A DNA stretch of 64,000 nt from contig CAWAQG010000008.1 of the NCBI GenBank assembly GCA_963784135.1, forward strand, positions 414,164-478,163. Direction: 5' to 3'. Below are positions 1-8,700 of this stretch, one piece after another. This DNA is from JADFXI01 sp963784135. GTDB taxonomy: Bacteria; Nitrospirota; Thermodesulfovibrionia; Thermodesulfovibrionales; Dissulfurispiraceae. How positions within the stretch are numbered: the stretch's first letter is position 1; every line of letters begins with the position of its first letter. The translations under genes were made by a program, and so were the position numbers. The notes under the pieces are model-generated. The model had not been told where the DNA came from and ran no database searches. It worked only from the letters and a program-made list of their open reading frames with translations.

Positions 1-1052
1 AACGCGGCGTTTTTACCAACCACGAGCACAGTATATACCGTGATGAGATGCCTGTAAGGAATGCAACGGTCACCACGATTGCGCCCACCGGCAGCCTTTC
101 GATTCTTGCTTGCTGCACCTCGGGCATAGAGCCGCTCTTTGCGGTATCGTTCGTCAGAAATGTGATGGAAGGCACTAAACTGATAGAGGTGAACCCTTAC
201 TTTGAGAAAGAAGCCAAAGAGAAAGGTTTATGGAGCAGGGAACTCATGGAAAAGATTGCGGTTACAGGCTCCATCGCAAATTTCAAAGAATTCCCCCAGG
301 AGATGCGGGAGGTGTTTGCCACGGCACACGATATAACTCCTGTAGACCATATAAAGATGCAGTCGGCGTTCCAGAAATATGTGGACAATGCGGTATCAAA
401 GACAGTGAACTTCCCTCATTCGGCCACGTCAAAGGACGTGGAAGATGTTTACATGCTGGCATATAAGAAGGGATGCAAAGGCGTGACGGTATACCGCGAC
501 GGTTCCAGGGAAGAGCAGGTGCTCTCTACGGGAAAAGGCGAAGAGAAGACGGAGCAAAAGCAGAGGGTCGCGGCAAAAATTACTCCCAAGAAACGGCCCC
601 ACGTCATTAAAGGCTGCACAAGGCTGCTTAAGACAGGGTGCGGCAACCTTTATGTAACGATTAACGAGGATGAGAACGGCAAACCTTTTGAGGTCTTCAC
701 CAATATCGGCAAGGCAGGCGGCTGCGCCTCAAGCCAGGCAGAAGCAATCGGAAGGCTCATCTCCCTTTCCCTGAGATCTAATGTCGAGCCTGAGGAGATT
801 GTGCAGCAATTAAAAGGCATCTCATGCCACCAGCCGTCATGGAACGAGGGAGGCAAAGTGCTTTCATGTTCCGACGCCATTGCCAAGTCCCTTGAGAGGT
901 ACTATCATGCAGCCGGCGGCGGGGACAAGGGTAACGGCCACTCAGGTGACCATGATGCCATGCTGATCGGCGCGTGCCCTGAATGCGGCGGCGCTGTTGA
1001 GCATGAAGGCGGCTGTGCAATATGCCGCAACTGCGGATTTACGAAGTGTTAA
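1..1052 (+). CDS. nrdJ: Adenosylcobalamin-dependent (class II) ribonucleoside-diphosphate reductase, C-terminal part
   Basis: The gene is open from the left edge (first full codon at 3), so only about 350 C-terminal residues are present. It would convert ribonucleotides to deoxyribonucleotides with coenzyme B12 and therefore without oxygen. The reductase signature APTGSLSILACCTSGIEP is visible near 87-140. After the barrel comes a TSCPD-type segment (TRLLKTGCGNLYVTINEDE, then a GKAGGCASS loop). The protein ends in a zinc ribbon with two CxxC-type pairs (CPEC and CRNC) and a terminal FTKC. This C-terminal layout is typical of NrdJ. The upstream part, including the active-site thiyl cysteine, lies outside the window. 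Confidence 0.95.
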   Translation, partial: RGVFTNHEHSIYRDEMPVRNATVTTIAPTGSLSILACCTSGIEPLFAVSFVRNVMEGTKLIEVNPYFEKEAKEKGLWSRELMEKIAVTGSIANFKEFPQEMREVFATAHDITPVDHIKMQSAFQKYVDNAVSKTVNFPHSATSKDVEDVYMLAYKKGCKGVTVYRDGSREEQVLSTGKGEEKTEQKQRVAAKITPKKRPHVIKGCTRLLKTGCGNLYVTINEDENGKPFEVFTNIGKAGGCASSQAEAIGRLISLSLRSNVEPEEIVQQLKGISCHQPSWNEGGKVLSCSDAIAKSLERYYHAAGGGDKGNGHSGDHDAMLIGACPECGGAVEHEGGCAICRNCGFTKC

Positions 1053-1093
1053 CCGATATCTTTGCCTTATCTTTCTTTACCAAGGAGAGGAAC

Positions 1094-3199
1094 ATGAGAA
1101 GATCAGCGTTTTTTGCCCTGGTTGCGATGTTTATTTCTTTTGCAGTTTCAGCCCCTGCATTTGCGGCCACATATACTATAACAATAACAAACACTGCTGG
1201 TACGGGGAGCGGCACGGTAAGCTTATTTGCTTCTTCTGTTGGAAATGTTCTGTTGGGCAGCTGTACGCCGACGGTTGCCGGTTGCCAGATTGCTCAGGCT
1301 ACGACGGGAAACGTGCTGCAGGCTGTCCCGGACAGTTCATCCAGCTTCACAGGCTGGACTAATACTCTTACTCCGGGTGGCGGATGTCCGGCGAAAGGGG
1401 CCTGCAACGTGACGATTACGGGCGATTGGACCGTGGATGCGAAATTCGATGCTCTCCCCTCTCTCTGCACCTATGGGATTTCTCCCACGAGTCAGGCATA
1501 CAGCAGTGCCGGCGGAGCAAATAGCATAAACGTTGCAGCCGCCAACTCAGGATGCACGGCTGGTTCATGGACAGCTGTTTCCAATGTCCCGTGGATCACC
1601 GTCACTTCAGGCAATACAGGGTCCGGCAACGGCGCAGCGAATTATTCGATTGCCGCAAACACCGGCGCCGCTTCGCGCACCGGAACAATCACAGTTGCCG
1701 GGCAAACCTTTACTGTAACGCAGTCTGCCAACAGCGGCAGGCTGATAACACTCAGTGCCGACGCTCTCAATTTCGGGACTGTGAGCACGGCAGTTCCCTG
1801 CCCCATGAAGCTGACAATTTCGAATGCCGGAGGCAGCCCCCTGGTCGTAAATTCGGTGACCATCTCCGGAACTAATGCAGGCGACTTCAGCGAACTGCAT
1901 GAATGTTCCACTATTCCGGCTGGAGGTTCCTGTCCTGATACCGTCCTTTTCTCACCTTCATCTGCGGGTGCAAAAAACGCGACCCTGGCCGTGAATTCCA
2001 CGGACCCTGTATTTCCGGCGTATGATGTGGCACTGACCGGCACTGCCTCCGCCACGGCGGCGGCCAATATTTCGTTGGACAAAACCTCGATTAACTATCC
2101 ATACGTAGATATCGAAATCGGTGACACCTCTTATATTACCGTCAGTAATACAGGGACCGGCAGTCTGATCATCGGTTCGGTTGACATAGAGGGTAGGGAC
2201 GCGACGGAATATACCGTGACCAATACTTGTCCCATGGTTGCGGCAGGGGCCAACTGCACGCTGCAGCTGAATTCGTCTTACACCTCAACTGCAGCAAAGC
2301 AGGCGTCTCTTGTCATCAGTTCCAATGCTGCAGGCATTCCAAAAGTCGAAGTGCCGATCAGCGCCGGTATGGGCTCCTGCGATATCTCCACCATATCGTT
2401 CACGCCGGCATCGCAGACAGTCTCTTATGCAGGGACAACGGGCACGCTCGCTGTTAACGCTTCCCCCTCCTGCTGGTGGCGGCCGCTGAGCAACGCCTCA
2501 TGGATAACCATTACGTCTGAGAAGGGATGGACGACCGGCAACGGGACTGTTGGATACAGCCTGAGCGCCAATGAGAACGATACCAACATGTTGGGGAACA
2601 TGACCGTTGCGGGCAAGCATTTTTCAGTTGTCCAGTATGGTTCTTCGGGCAACTCTATCTTTAATGACAACACCGATACCTTTGCCTCCGATTATATCAA
2701 CGCCCTCGCTGCAAGCGGCATTACAACAGGATGCGGCAACAATGATTTCTGCCCCGATGACAGCGTAACAAGGGAACAGGTGGCGGCCTTTATTGTCAGG
2801 GCGCTTGAAGGAGAGCCACCCGCCGCTTACTGCTCTGCCGGCCCTCCTTTCAGTGATGTCGCCTCCGACAGCACGTGGTGCAAATATATCAAACGGCTCT
2901 ACGAACTGGGGATTACAACCGGATGCGGGAGCGGCAATTTCTGCCCTGGCACAACTGTGAACAGGGACGCGATGGCGGTGCTGCTGGTGCGGGCGCTTGT
3001 GGGGGACAACTTCTCCTATGGCACAACCCCTTATTTCAACGACGTGTCCGGCGACTATTGGGCGTTCAAATACATACAGAAGCTCAAGGAGTTCGGCATC
3101 ACCGTCGGCTGCGGTAACAATAATTACTGTCCTGTCGAGGTCGTTACAAGGGAATACATGGCTATATTTCTCGACAGGGCTTTCCTGGGAATGCAGTAG
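1094..3199 (+). CDS. Secreted multidomain protein: InlB-type repeat, two BACON domains, two choice-of-anchor/HYDIN-like domains, three SLH repeats
   Basis: A 701-residue exported protein. ATG 1094 is preceded by AAGGAGAGG, and a classical signal peptide ends near AFAATYT. Residues about 25-120 resemble a divergent InlB B-repeat (SFTGWTN, CNVTITGDWTVDAKF). BACON-like domains (NVPWITVTSG, NASWITITSE) lie near 125-210 and 429-515. Between them are two beta-sandwich domains of the choice-of-anchor/ASPM-SPD2-Hydin type. Residues about 521-701 are three complete SLH repeats, each with a conserved cysteine pair (GCGNNDFCP, GCGSGNFCP, GCGNNNYCP) and VTREQ-like motifs. SLH domains are known to bind pyruvylated cell-surface polysaccharide, so this protein is probably surface anchored. 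The cargo role of the other domains is unknown. The same SLH family recurs at 46.7-47.2 kb on an ABC ATPase. Confidence 0.85.
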   Translation: MRRSAFFALVAMFISFAVSAPAFAATYTITITNTAGTGSGTVSLFASSVGNVLLGSCTPTVAGCQIAQATTGNVLQAVPDSSSSFTGWTNTLTPGGGCPAKGACNVTITGDWTVDAKFDALPSLCTYGISPTSQAYSSAGGANSINVAAANSGCTAGSWTAVSNVPWITVTSGNTGSGNGAANYSIAANTGAASRTGTITVAGQTFTVTQSANSGRLITLSADALNFGTVSTAVPCPMKLTISNAGGSPLVVNSVTISGTNAGDFSELHECSTIPAGGSCPDTVLFSPSSAGAKNATLAVNSTDPVFPAYDVALTGTASATAAANISLDKTSINYPYVDIEIGDTSYITVSNTGTGSLIIGSVDIEGRDATEYTVTNTCPMVAAGANCTLQLNSSYTSTAAKQASLVISSNAAGIPKVEVPISAGMGSCDISTISFTPASQTVSYAGTTGTLAVNASPSCWWRPLSNASWITITSEKGWTTGNGTVGYSLSANENDTNMLGNMTVAGKHFSVVQYGSSGNSIFNDNTDTFASDYINALAASGITTGCGNNDFCPDDSVTREQVAAFIVRALEGEPPAAYCSAGPPFSDVASDSTWCKYIKRLYELGITTGCGSGNFCPGTTVNRDAMAVLLVRALVGDNFSYGTTPYFNDVSGDYWAFKYIQKLKEFGITVGCGNNNYCPVEVVTREYMAIFLDRAFLGMQ

Positions 3200-3214
3200 T
3201 GATCAGGGGAGAGA

Positions 3215-3652
3215 ATGAGACCTGATTGGGACGATTACTTCCTGGAGATCGCAAAGGTAGTGGCGTCCCGCTCCACCTGTTTGCGGAGACGCTATGGCGC
3301 TGTAATTGCCAAGGACAATGTTATTGTCAGCACCGGTTATAACGGCGCGCCGCGCGGCTCTCTAAACTGTATTGACAAGGGCACCTGCAGAAGGAAAGAA
3401 CTCAATGTCCCTGCCGGTGAAAGGTATGAGTTGTGCGAGGCGGTCCATGCAGAGCAGAACGCTATTGTCAACGGTGCTCCTGAGAGAATGAAGGACGCAA
3501 CTATTTATGTCGCAGGCCTTGAAGAAGACAACACCTTTGCCGATGGCAAGCCGTGTCTGTTATGCAGAAGAATGATACAGAACGCCATGATAAAACATGT
3601 CGTTTATCTCAAAAAAGACGGCAAGATTGAGATAGTCCCTTCAGTCCCCTGA
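3215..3652 (+). CDS. dCMP deaminase family protein (cytidine/deoxycytidylate deaminase fold)
   Basis: A 145-residue zinc-dependent deaminase that most likely converts dCMP to dUMP for dTTP synthesis. The zinc site shows as HAEQNAI (histidine ligand and catalytic glutamate) and PCLLC (two cysteine ligands). Family motifs STGYNGAPRG and CRRMIQNA are also present, and the length is normal for bacterial ComEB/dCMP deaminases. ATG 3215 follows a GGGGAGAGA ribosome site 15 bp after the SLH gene. Proximity to ribonucleotide reductase suits a nucleotide-metabolism role, although the SLH gene separates them. Confidence 0.9.
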   Translation: MRPDWDDYFLEIAKVVASRSTCLRRRYGAVIAKDNVIVSTGYNGAPRGSLNCIDKGTCRRKELNVPAGERYELCEAVHAEQNAIVNGAPERMKDATIYVAGLEEDNTFADGKPCLLCRRMIQNAMIKHVVYLKKDGKIEIVPSVP

Positions 3653-3721
3653 CCCCGCAATAGTCATCGGTTATCGCCGCAATATGAACTTGGTGATGAG
3701 CTGTTTGCCCGGCCCTGAACT

Positions 3722-3751
3722 TTGATTTCTTTCAGGCACTGGTGTCATAAT
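3722..3751 (+). promoter_or_regulatory. Possible sigma70-type promoter of the type II secretion operon
   Basis: TTGATT (3722-3727) and CATAAT (3746-3751) are separated by 18 bp, about 100 bp upstream of gspG. No better match is seen in the 197-bp gap between the deaminase and gspG. The call is sequence-pattern only. Confidence 0.4.
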
Positions 3752-3797
3752 ATCCTTTATGTAACAGGCGCTGGGTAAAGGGAGAAGAATTTTTTTA

Positions 3798-3823
3798 CCT
3801 ATAGCCCATAGCCTATTGCTTAT
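3798..3823. repeat. Heptamer repeat array, reverse orientation, upstream of gspG
   Basis: Degenerate 7-bp units (TATAGCC, CATAGCC, TATTGCT) of the family that recurs across this window. They lie between the putative promoter and gspG, so they would be in the 5' leader. Confidence 0.75.
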
Positions 3824-3849
3824 AACATGTATTTTACAGAGGTGTGACG

Positions 3850-4254
3850 ATGAAGAAAAGGATGAATGGCGAGAAAGGTTTTACCCTTATCGAGATATTA
3901 ATTGTGGTCATGATTATAGGCTTGATAGCCTCCCTTGTGGCGCCCAACCTCCTCGGCAAGTTCGAAAGGTCAAAGGAGGAAATTTCTAAGGCCCAGGTCG
4001 AGATGCTTTCCTCCGGCGTTCAGTCGTTTATGCTCGATATGAGCAGGTGCCCGAATGATTTATCAGAACTGCTCAAACCGAGCGACGCAAACGATTCAAA
4101 ATGGCGGGGCCCGTACCTTTCCAAGCAGGAAGTCCCCAAGGATGCGTGGGGGAGGGATTACCAGTACAAGTGTCCCGGCGAGCATGGCCCTTTCGATCTT
4201 TATTCCCTCGGCGCCAGCGGGAAGCTTGATGATAAGATCATAAAGAACTGGTAG
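3850..4254 (+). CDS. gspG: Type II secretion major pseudopilin GspG
   Basis: A 134-residue pseudopilin. A short basic leader ends in glycine and is followed by the prepilin motif FTLIEILIVVMIIGLIAS, with Glu at +5 of the mature protein, so it should be cut and methylated by a prepilin peptidase. The C-terminal half has the GspG hallmark WGRDYQYKCPGEHGPFD and LYSLGASGK, which includes the calcium-loop region. ATG 3850 is chosen over GTG 3844 because it sits about 8 nt after AGAGG. It opens an eleven-gene operon whose order differs from the usual C-D-E-F-G arrangement. No prepilin peptidase (GspO) is in the window. Confidence 0.95.
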   Translation: MKKRMNGEKGFTLIEILIVVMIIGLIASLVAPNLLGKFERSKEEISKAQVEMLSSGVQSFMLDMSRCPNDLSELLKPSDANDSKWRGPYLSKQEVPKDAWGRDYQYKCPGEHGPFDLYSLGASGKLDDKIIKNW

Positions 4255-4256
4255 AG

Positions 4257-5939
4257 ATGTTACTTGGCGAGCACCTCACATCGCTTTTCAGTGTAAAGCA
4301 GGAAGACATAGAAAGGGCTTTGTCAGTCCAGAAAAAGGTGGGCGGCTACCTTGGACAGATACTCATCCAGCAGGGCGTCATTACAGAGACACAGCTTGTC
4401 AACGCTTTATCAGAGCAGCTCGGCATACCGGTTTTTGATATTGACGCTCATCCCGCCGGACGGGAAAACATTGCTGCCGCCCTCGGCCAGGAACTGGACC
4501 TTGATTTCATCGTGCAGAACAATTTTATCCCCGTTGACTTCGACCGAGAAAAGGGCATTCTCACTTTTGTCACAAACGATCCGCTGAATAATTCTGTTGA
4601 GGAGTACGTGATCAGGAATACAGCTTATTCCCTCACTGTCCTTCTCGCCACCGAGCAGACGATCAAGGAATTATCACGCTCCTATGCCGGAGAGAAGGAG
4701 GACAACTTTGTCTCCCTCAATGTGGATGACACTCCGGAAAGGCTGAAGGAAATGGCCTTTGAGGCCCCTGTCATCAAGTTCCTCAACAACCTCATGAGCC
4801 GGGCCGTTGAACTGCGGGCTACGGATATCCATATCGAGCCGGTGGGAAATTCCTACCGGATACGTTTCAGGATCGACGGCATACTCCATGACATCGAGAC
4901 GCTTGAAGAGGCCTTTTACCTGGCAACTGTGTCGAGGATAAAGCTGCTTTCGACGCTCGACATTGCTGAGAAAAGACTGCCCCAGGACGGGAAATTCAGC
5001 ACCAAGATCGCTTCTGTCTTCCTCGACATCAGGGTGTCCACCATCCCCATGGTGAAAGGGGAAAGCGTTGTCATGAGGCTTCTCTACAGGGAGCGTCTTA
5101 CCTTCGATATCATGAAGCTCGGCATGGAAGCCGACCACGCTAAGACCATCATCAATCTTATATCAAGGCCGTATGGAATTCTCCTGGTGACCGGCCCGAC
5201 CGGCTCAGGAAAGACCACTTCCCTTTATTCGATGCTGACGCGCCTGAACAACACCGACAGGAAAATTATAACAGTGGAAGACCCGGTGGAGTACCAGATC
5301 GAGGGTATCAACCAGATACAGGTCAAGAGCGATATCGGCCTGACCTTTGCTTCCTCTCTGCGCTCCATCCTCAGGCACGACCCTGATGTCATCATGGTAG
5401 GAGAGATCAGGGACAGGGAGACAGCGGAGATATCCATTCATTCCGCGCTGACCGGCCATCTGGTGCTGTCCACGCTCCATACCAACGATTCTCCGAGCAG
5501 CCTTTTCAGGATGATGGAGATGGGGCTTGAGGATTATCTCCTTAACGCCGCAGTTATCGGGGTGATTGCACAGCGTATTATCAGGAAGATCTGTTCCCGT
5601 TGCAGCGAGGCGCATTCCGTATCGGACGATGTCATAAAGGAATTCCGCCTGCGTGAGATCCACGACACCCACCGTCATTTGCTGGATGGGGAGCTGGTTT
5701 TTAAAAAGGGCAAGGGGTGTCCCGCATGCGCAGGGACCGGGTACAAAGGGCGGATGTCAATTTTTGAGTGCTTCGATTATACCGATGACCTCAAGGAGAT
5801 ATTCCTGAAAAATCACTCCCTTGAAGCGATGCGTACCGCGCTGAGGGAAGGATACGCCTTCAGGACACTCCGTGAGGACGGCATGCTGAAGGTGATGAGG
5901 GGAGTGACCACCATAGAAGAGATACTGAGGGTCAGTTAA
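4257..5939 (+). CDS. gspE: Type II secretion ATPase GspE
   Basis: A 560-residue cytoplasmic secretion ATPase that powers pseudopilus assembly. The N-terminal ~150 residues form an MshEN/GspE-N type domain. Walker A GPTGSGKTT is at about residues 313-321, followed by an Asp box, Walker B VGEIRDRETAEI and the His-box LSTLHTND. The zinc-binding tetracysteine CSRC...CPAC (about 446-491) is typical of GspE and absent from PilT. It starts 2 bp after the gspG stop and its own stop overlaps gspF (TAATG), which suggests translational coupling. PilB is the main alternative, but the pseudopilin neighbours favour GspE. Confidence 0.95.
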   Translation: MLLGEHLTSLFSVKQEDIERALSVQKKVGGYLGQILIQQGVITETQLVNALSEQLGIPVFDIDAHPAGRENIAAALGQELDLDFIVQNNFIPVDFDREKGILTFVTNDPLNNSVEEYVIRNTAYSLTVLLATEQTIKELSRSYAGEKEDNFVSLNVDDTPERLKEMAFEAPVIKFLNNLMSRAVELRATDIHIEPVGNSYRIRFRIDGILHDIETLEEAFYLATVSRIKLLSTLDIAEKRLPQDGKFSTKIASVFLDIRVSTIPMVKGESVVMRLLYRERLTFDIMKLGMEADHAKTIINLISRPYGILLVTGPTGSGKTTSLYSMLTRLNNTDRKIITVEDPVEYQIEGINQIQVKSDIGLTFASSLRSILRHDPDVIMVGEIRDRETAEISIHSALTGHLVLSTLHTNDSPSSLFRMMEMGLEDYLLNAAVIGVIAQRIIRKICSRCSEAHSVSDDVIKEFRLREIHDTHRHLLDGELVFKKGKGCPACAGTGYKGRMSIFECFDYTDDLKEIFLKNHSLEAMRTALREGYAFRTLREDGMLKVMRGVTTIEEILRVS

Positions 5940-7138
5940 TGGATTTTGAATACAGGTGTCTGGACCCGGCTGGAAGGAACAGCACAGGGACAATAACAGC
6001 CGAAGGCATCGCCGAGGCCCGCTCCCTTCTCAAGGAAAGGTCTCTCACCGTCGTTGAGATGAAGGCCAGGACAGTCAGCCCTGTGCGAAAGTTCAAGTTC
6101 GGGAAAAAGGTCAAGGACGCCGACCTGTACAATATGTTCCGTGAATTGAGCATCCTCCTCAAGTCCGGGATCAAGATAGACAGGGCGCTGGAAGTCCTTG
6201 GAGCTTCCCTCTCCTCGGCGCCGTTGAAGGAATCCATTTCCTCCATCCTGAAAAATATCAAGGCCGGCAAAACCATTGCCCAGGCTTTTTCAGATACCGG
6301 CCGCTTCAATCTGCTGACCACGACCATGATCCATGCCGGAGAGAGCGTGGGAGACATCAGGTCCGCTTTTGAGAACATTGCCGAATACCAGCGGTTCCAT
6401 ATCCAGTTTAAGGGTGAGATAAAAAACGCCCTCACCTATCCGACCTTTCTTATAGGCGCGAGCTTCTTCACCATTTTAGTTATTTTCAAATTCATTATAC
6501 CGCGCTTCTTCAGTATCTTCGGAAAGAATGAGGTGACCCTTCCTTTGGCTGCAAAAGTCCTGTACACCATAGGCAATTTCCTCAACCTTACGAATATCTA
6601 TTTTCTTGCGACAGCGGTGGTTTTGGTTTTTGTCCTGATGAAAATGGTCAATGCCCGGAAGGCGCTTTCAAAGGCATATTCATACCTCATTTATATCCCG
6701 GTAATAGGCACTCTGATCCTCTACCTCGAATTGTCCCGCTTCTCCTACTCCATGTATTCCATGCTCAACAGCGGCATCGCCTTCATCGATGCATTGCGGC
6801 TCTCTACAGGGATTATCATGGACAAGCGCATACGGGAGTCCATCGAGCCGACTATCAACCAGATCAAAGAGGGGAAAGGCATCGCGGATGTTTTTTCCCG
6901 CATACGGCTTCTGCCTGATCTTGTGCCCAATATGCTCCGGGTTGGGGAAGAGAGCGGCAACCTTAAGGAGATATTTTTTGAGATCCATAATGTCTTTGAC
7001 GAGCGGTTCAGAAATACGACCAAAAGGGCGCTGGCGCTCGTGGAGCCGGTGGTCATTACCATTACCGGCATCATCGTGGGCTTTATCGTAATCTCGCTCA
7101 TCCTCACGGTCATGAGTGTCGGCAATATAAAATTGTGA
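5939..7138 (+). CDS. gspF: Type II secretion inner-membrane platform protein GspF
   Basis: A 399-residue polytopic platform protein with two repeated T2SS-F domains (about 60-180 and 265-385) and three long hydrophobic segments (near 175-195, 220-240 and 370-395). The motifs FRELSILLKSGIKIDRALE and LRVGEESGNLKEIF are characteristic. The start overlaps the gspE stop, and the TGA overlaps the GTG of the next gene (GTGA). The length matches GspF/PilC proteins. Confidence 0.95.
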   Translation: MDFEYRCLDPAGRNSTGTITAEGIAEARSLLKERSLTVVEMKARTVSPVRKFKFGKKVKDADLYNMFRELSILLKSGIKIDRALEVLGASLSSAPLKESISSILKNIKAGKTIAQAFSDTGRFNLLTTTMIHAGESVGDIRSAFENIAEYQRFHIQFKGEIKNALTYPTFLIGASFFTILVIFKFIIPRFFSIFGKNEVTLPLAAKVLYTIGNFLNLTNIYFLATAVVLVFVLMKMVNARKALSKAYSYLIYIPVIGTLILYLELSRFSYSMYSMLNSGIAFIDALRLSTGIIMDKRIRESIEPTINQIKEGKGIADVFSRIRLLPDLVPNMLRVGEESGNLKEIFFEIHNVFDERFRNTTKRALALVEPVVITITGIIVGFIVISLILTVMSVGNIKL

Positions 7139-7563
7139 AAAGACAGGCAATGGGCAATAGGCGATGGGCAAAAGATAAAGGTTTTACCCTCATAGAACTC
7201 CTTATCGTCATCACCATCATAGGTATGATGTTCTCTGTCGCCCTGCCCATTTCCTATTCCATGTACGAGCGTTACCAGGCTTCCCTGGAGGCGGAAAAAA
7301 TCCTGACCCTTGTCTCTTCCCTGCGGCTCGATGCTTTCATGTCCGGCCAGGAGAGACTCCTTGAGGCAAAGGACGGCAAGATGTTCGTTAATGGCTCCGA
7401 AGCGGGTGAGTTCAAGGACATCTTCATACAGATAGATCAGCCCATCAATTTCTATAAGACAGGCATGACCTCGGGGGGCGAAATTAAGATATATGCCGGC
7501 AATAACACCTTTGTCGTCGAGGTGCAGGCCCCCATGGGCAGCATAACAATGAAAACAGCATGA
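7135..7563 (+). CDS. gspH: Type II secretion minor pseudopilin, GspH-like
   Basis: A 142-residue pseudopilin with a long basic leader and KG|FTLIELLIVITIIGMMFS, Glu +5 conserved. The body is compatible with a GspH beta-sandwich, but assignment to H rests mainly on its place before I, J and K. GTG 7135 overlaps the gspF stop. An in-frame ATG at 7150 is also possible and is supplied by a GGCAATG repeat unit. The first dozen residues are therefore a translation of the heptamer repeat, which is odd for a leader peptide but tolerable because it is cleaved off. Confidence 0.8.
   Translation: MKRQAMGNRRWAKDKGFTLIELLIVITIIGMMFSVALPISYSMYERYQASLEAEKILTLVSSLRLDAFMSGQERLLEAKDGKMFVNGSEAGEFKDIFIQIDQPINFYKTGMTSGGEIKIYAGNNTFVVEVQAPMGSITMKTA
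7146..7173. repeat. Heptamer repeat array inside the gspH leader
   Basis: Four 7-bp units: GGCAATG, GGCAATA, GGCGATG, GGCAAAA. They are in coding sequence and encode part of the prepilin leader. The second possible start codon of gspH is the ATG of the first unit. Confidence 0.9.
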
Positions 7564-7575
7564 AGAAAGGTCATT

Positions 7576-7617
7576 GGCGATAGGCAATGGGCAATAGGCA
7601 ATGGGCAATAGGCAACA
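7576..7617. repeat. Heptamer repeat array at the gspH/gspI junction
   Basis: Six uninterrupted 7-bp units: GGCGATA, GGCAATG, GGCAATA, GGCAATG, GGCAATA, GGCAACA. This is the longest forward array in the window. The ATG of unit 2 (7587) is the likely gspI start, and units 2-6 are translated as its leader. Confidence 0.95.
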
Positions 7618-8030
7618 AAAATGGCTTCCTGATCCTCGAGGTCATGATCGCCAGCCTGATACTGACGGCCAGTGTCGCGGCTACCATGTATCTTTTCAGG
7701 ATGGGCTTTCAGTATCTCGAACAGGCCAACGACTCCAATGTCATCTCGGCAAAACTCCCCCAGGCCGTGAACATTTTGAAGGCAGTTGACCTGGGAGTCA
7801 CCAAGAGCGGGACCGAACACATGGGCGACGACGTCATTATGCAGTGGGAGTCAAAGCTCCTGCAGACGGTACGGCCTGTCTTCTATACTTCAGAAGGCAA
7901 TATCCAGTCGCCCTATGAACTATATCTTTATAAGGTGAAACTGTCGCTCGTTTATAAAAAGCTGAGCAGGGAGTACGAGATCAATGTCTTCAGAAGCGTC
8001 ATGTCAAAGACGGCTGCGAATGAGATATAA
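7587..8030 (+). CDS. gspI: Type II secretion minor pseudopilin, GspI-like
   Basis: A 147-residue pseudopilin. The leader MGNRQWAIGNKNG is wholly repeat-derived and is followed by FLILEVMIASLILTAS, with Glu at +5, then a short globular region. The minor pseudopilins I, J and K form the tip complex of the pseudopilus. The H-I-J-K order and the short length favour GspI. No Shine-Dalgarno outside the repeat is visible. A second in-frame ATG also lies in the repeat, but residues upstream of the cleavage site would hardly matter. Confidence 0.8.
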   Translation: MGNRQWAIGNKNGFLILEVMIASLILTASVAATMYLFRMGFQYLEQANDSNVISAKLPQAVNILKAVDLGVTKSGTEHMGDDVIMQWESKLLQTVRPVFYTSEGNIQSPYELYLYKVKLSLVYKKLSREYEINVFRSVMSKTAANEI

Positions 8031-8700
8031 GGGCTCTCGAATATTCGAGAGCCCTACGGGCTATACTTTTATCGAGGTGCTGGTGGCCATGGCGATTTTC
8101 AGCTCCATGATAATGCTCGCCACTATGGCCCTTAATCAGGGCCTGAAACAGTACAAGGGCCTCATGGAAAAAGGGATCAATTTCTGGGACAAGGCCAAGG
8201 ACGTATGGATCGATAACAGTTTCAGCGCTATTACGGACTATTATGTGGTGACCGACCGGAGGGAATGGGTGCCCTATTTTTACGGCGACCAGACACGGAT
8301 ATCCTATGTCTCCCTCTCCCCTCTCACCGGGGACCTCCCTGTTGTTGCCTGGATCGTGAAGGAAAAGAGAGATAACGGCAAGTATGCTGTGGTATATTAT
8401 GAACTTCCGGTCTATACAAAGACGCTGAAAGACCTGGAAAGGGATTACGCAGCCGGCAATTACAAAAAGGGTTACTCCTTTACGTTGCTCGACAATCTCG
8501 AAACCCTCTCCATGGACTTCTACGGCTATGATTTCCGGACGCAAAAGCTCGATTGGTACGGGGATTTCGACAGCAGCAGTAGGTTGTCTCTTCCGTACCT
8601 TGTGCGGTTGACGTATGAAATGAAGGACAAAAACAGGGCAATGGTTTTCTCGATTAATACCAATACCAGGTGGAAGGCCGGATATAATGAAATGTCATAG
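8020..8700 (+). CDS. gspJ: Type II secretion minor pseudopilin, GspJ-like
   Basis: A 226-residue pseudopilin starting at ATG 8020, inside the 3' end of gspI. The leader MRYKGSRIFESPTG is followed by YTFIEVLVAMAIFSSMIM, with Glu +5. Size and position fit GspJ. A perfect 24-bp palindrome (8031-8054) is embedded in the leader codons. The stop overlaps the gspK start. The upstream in-frame start at 7984 would lengthen the leader implausibly. Confidence 0.8.
   Translation: MRYKGSRIFESPTGYTFIEVLVAMAIFSSMIMLATMALNQGLKQYKGLMEKGINFWDKAKDVWIDNSFSAITDYYVVTDRREWVPYFYGDQTRISYVSLSPLTGDLPVVAWIVKEKRDNGKYAVVYYELPVYTKTLKDLERDYAAGNYKKGYSFTLLDNLETLSMDFYGYDFRTQKLDWYGDFDSSSRLSLPYLVRLTYEMKDKNRAMVFSINTNTRWKAGYNEMS
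8031..8054. repeat. Perfect 24-bp palindrome at the gspI/gspJ junction
   Basis: GGGCTCTCGAAT is followed directly by its exact reverse complement, beginning one base after the gspI stop. It lies within the gspJ leader codons, so an RNA hairpin here would sit 8 nt downstream of the gspJ start. No T-run follows, so it is not a typical terminator. Confidence 0.9.
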
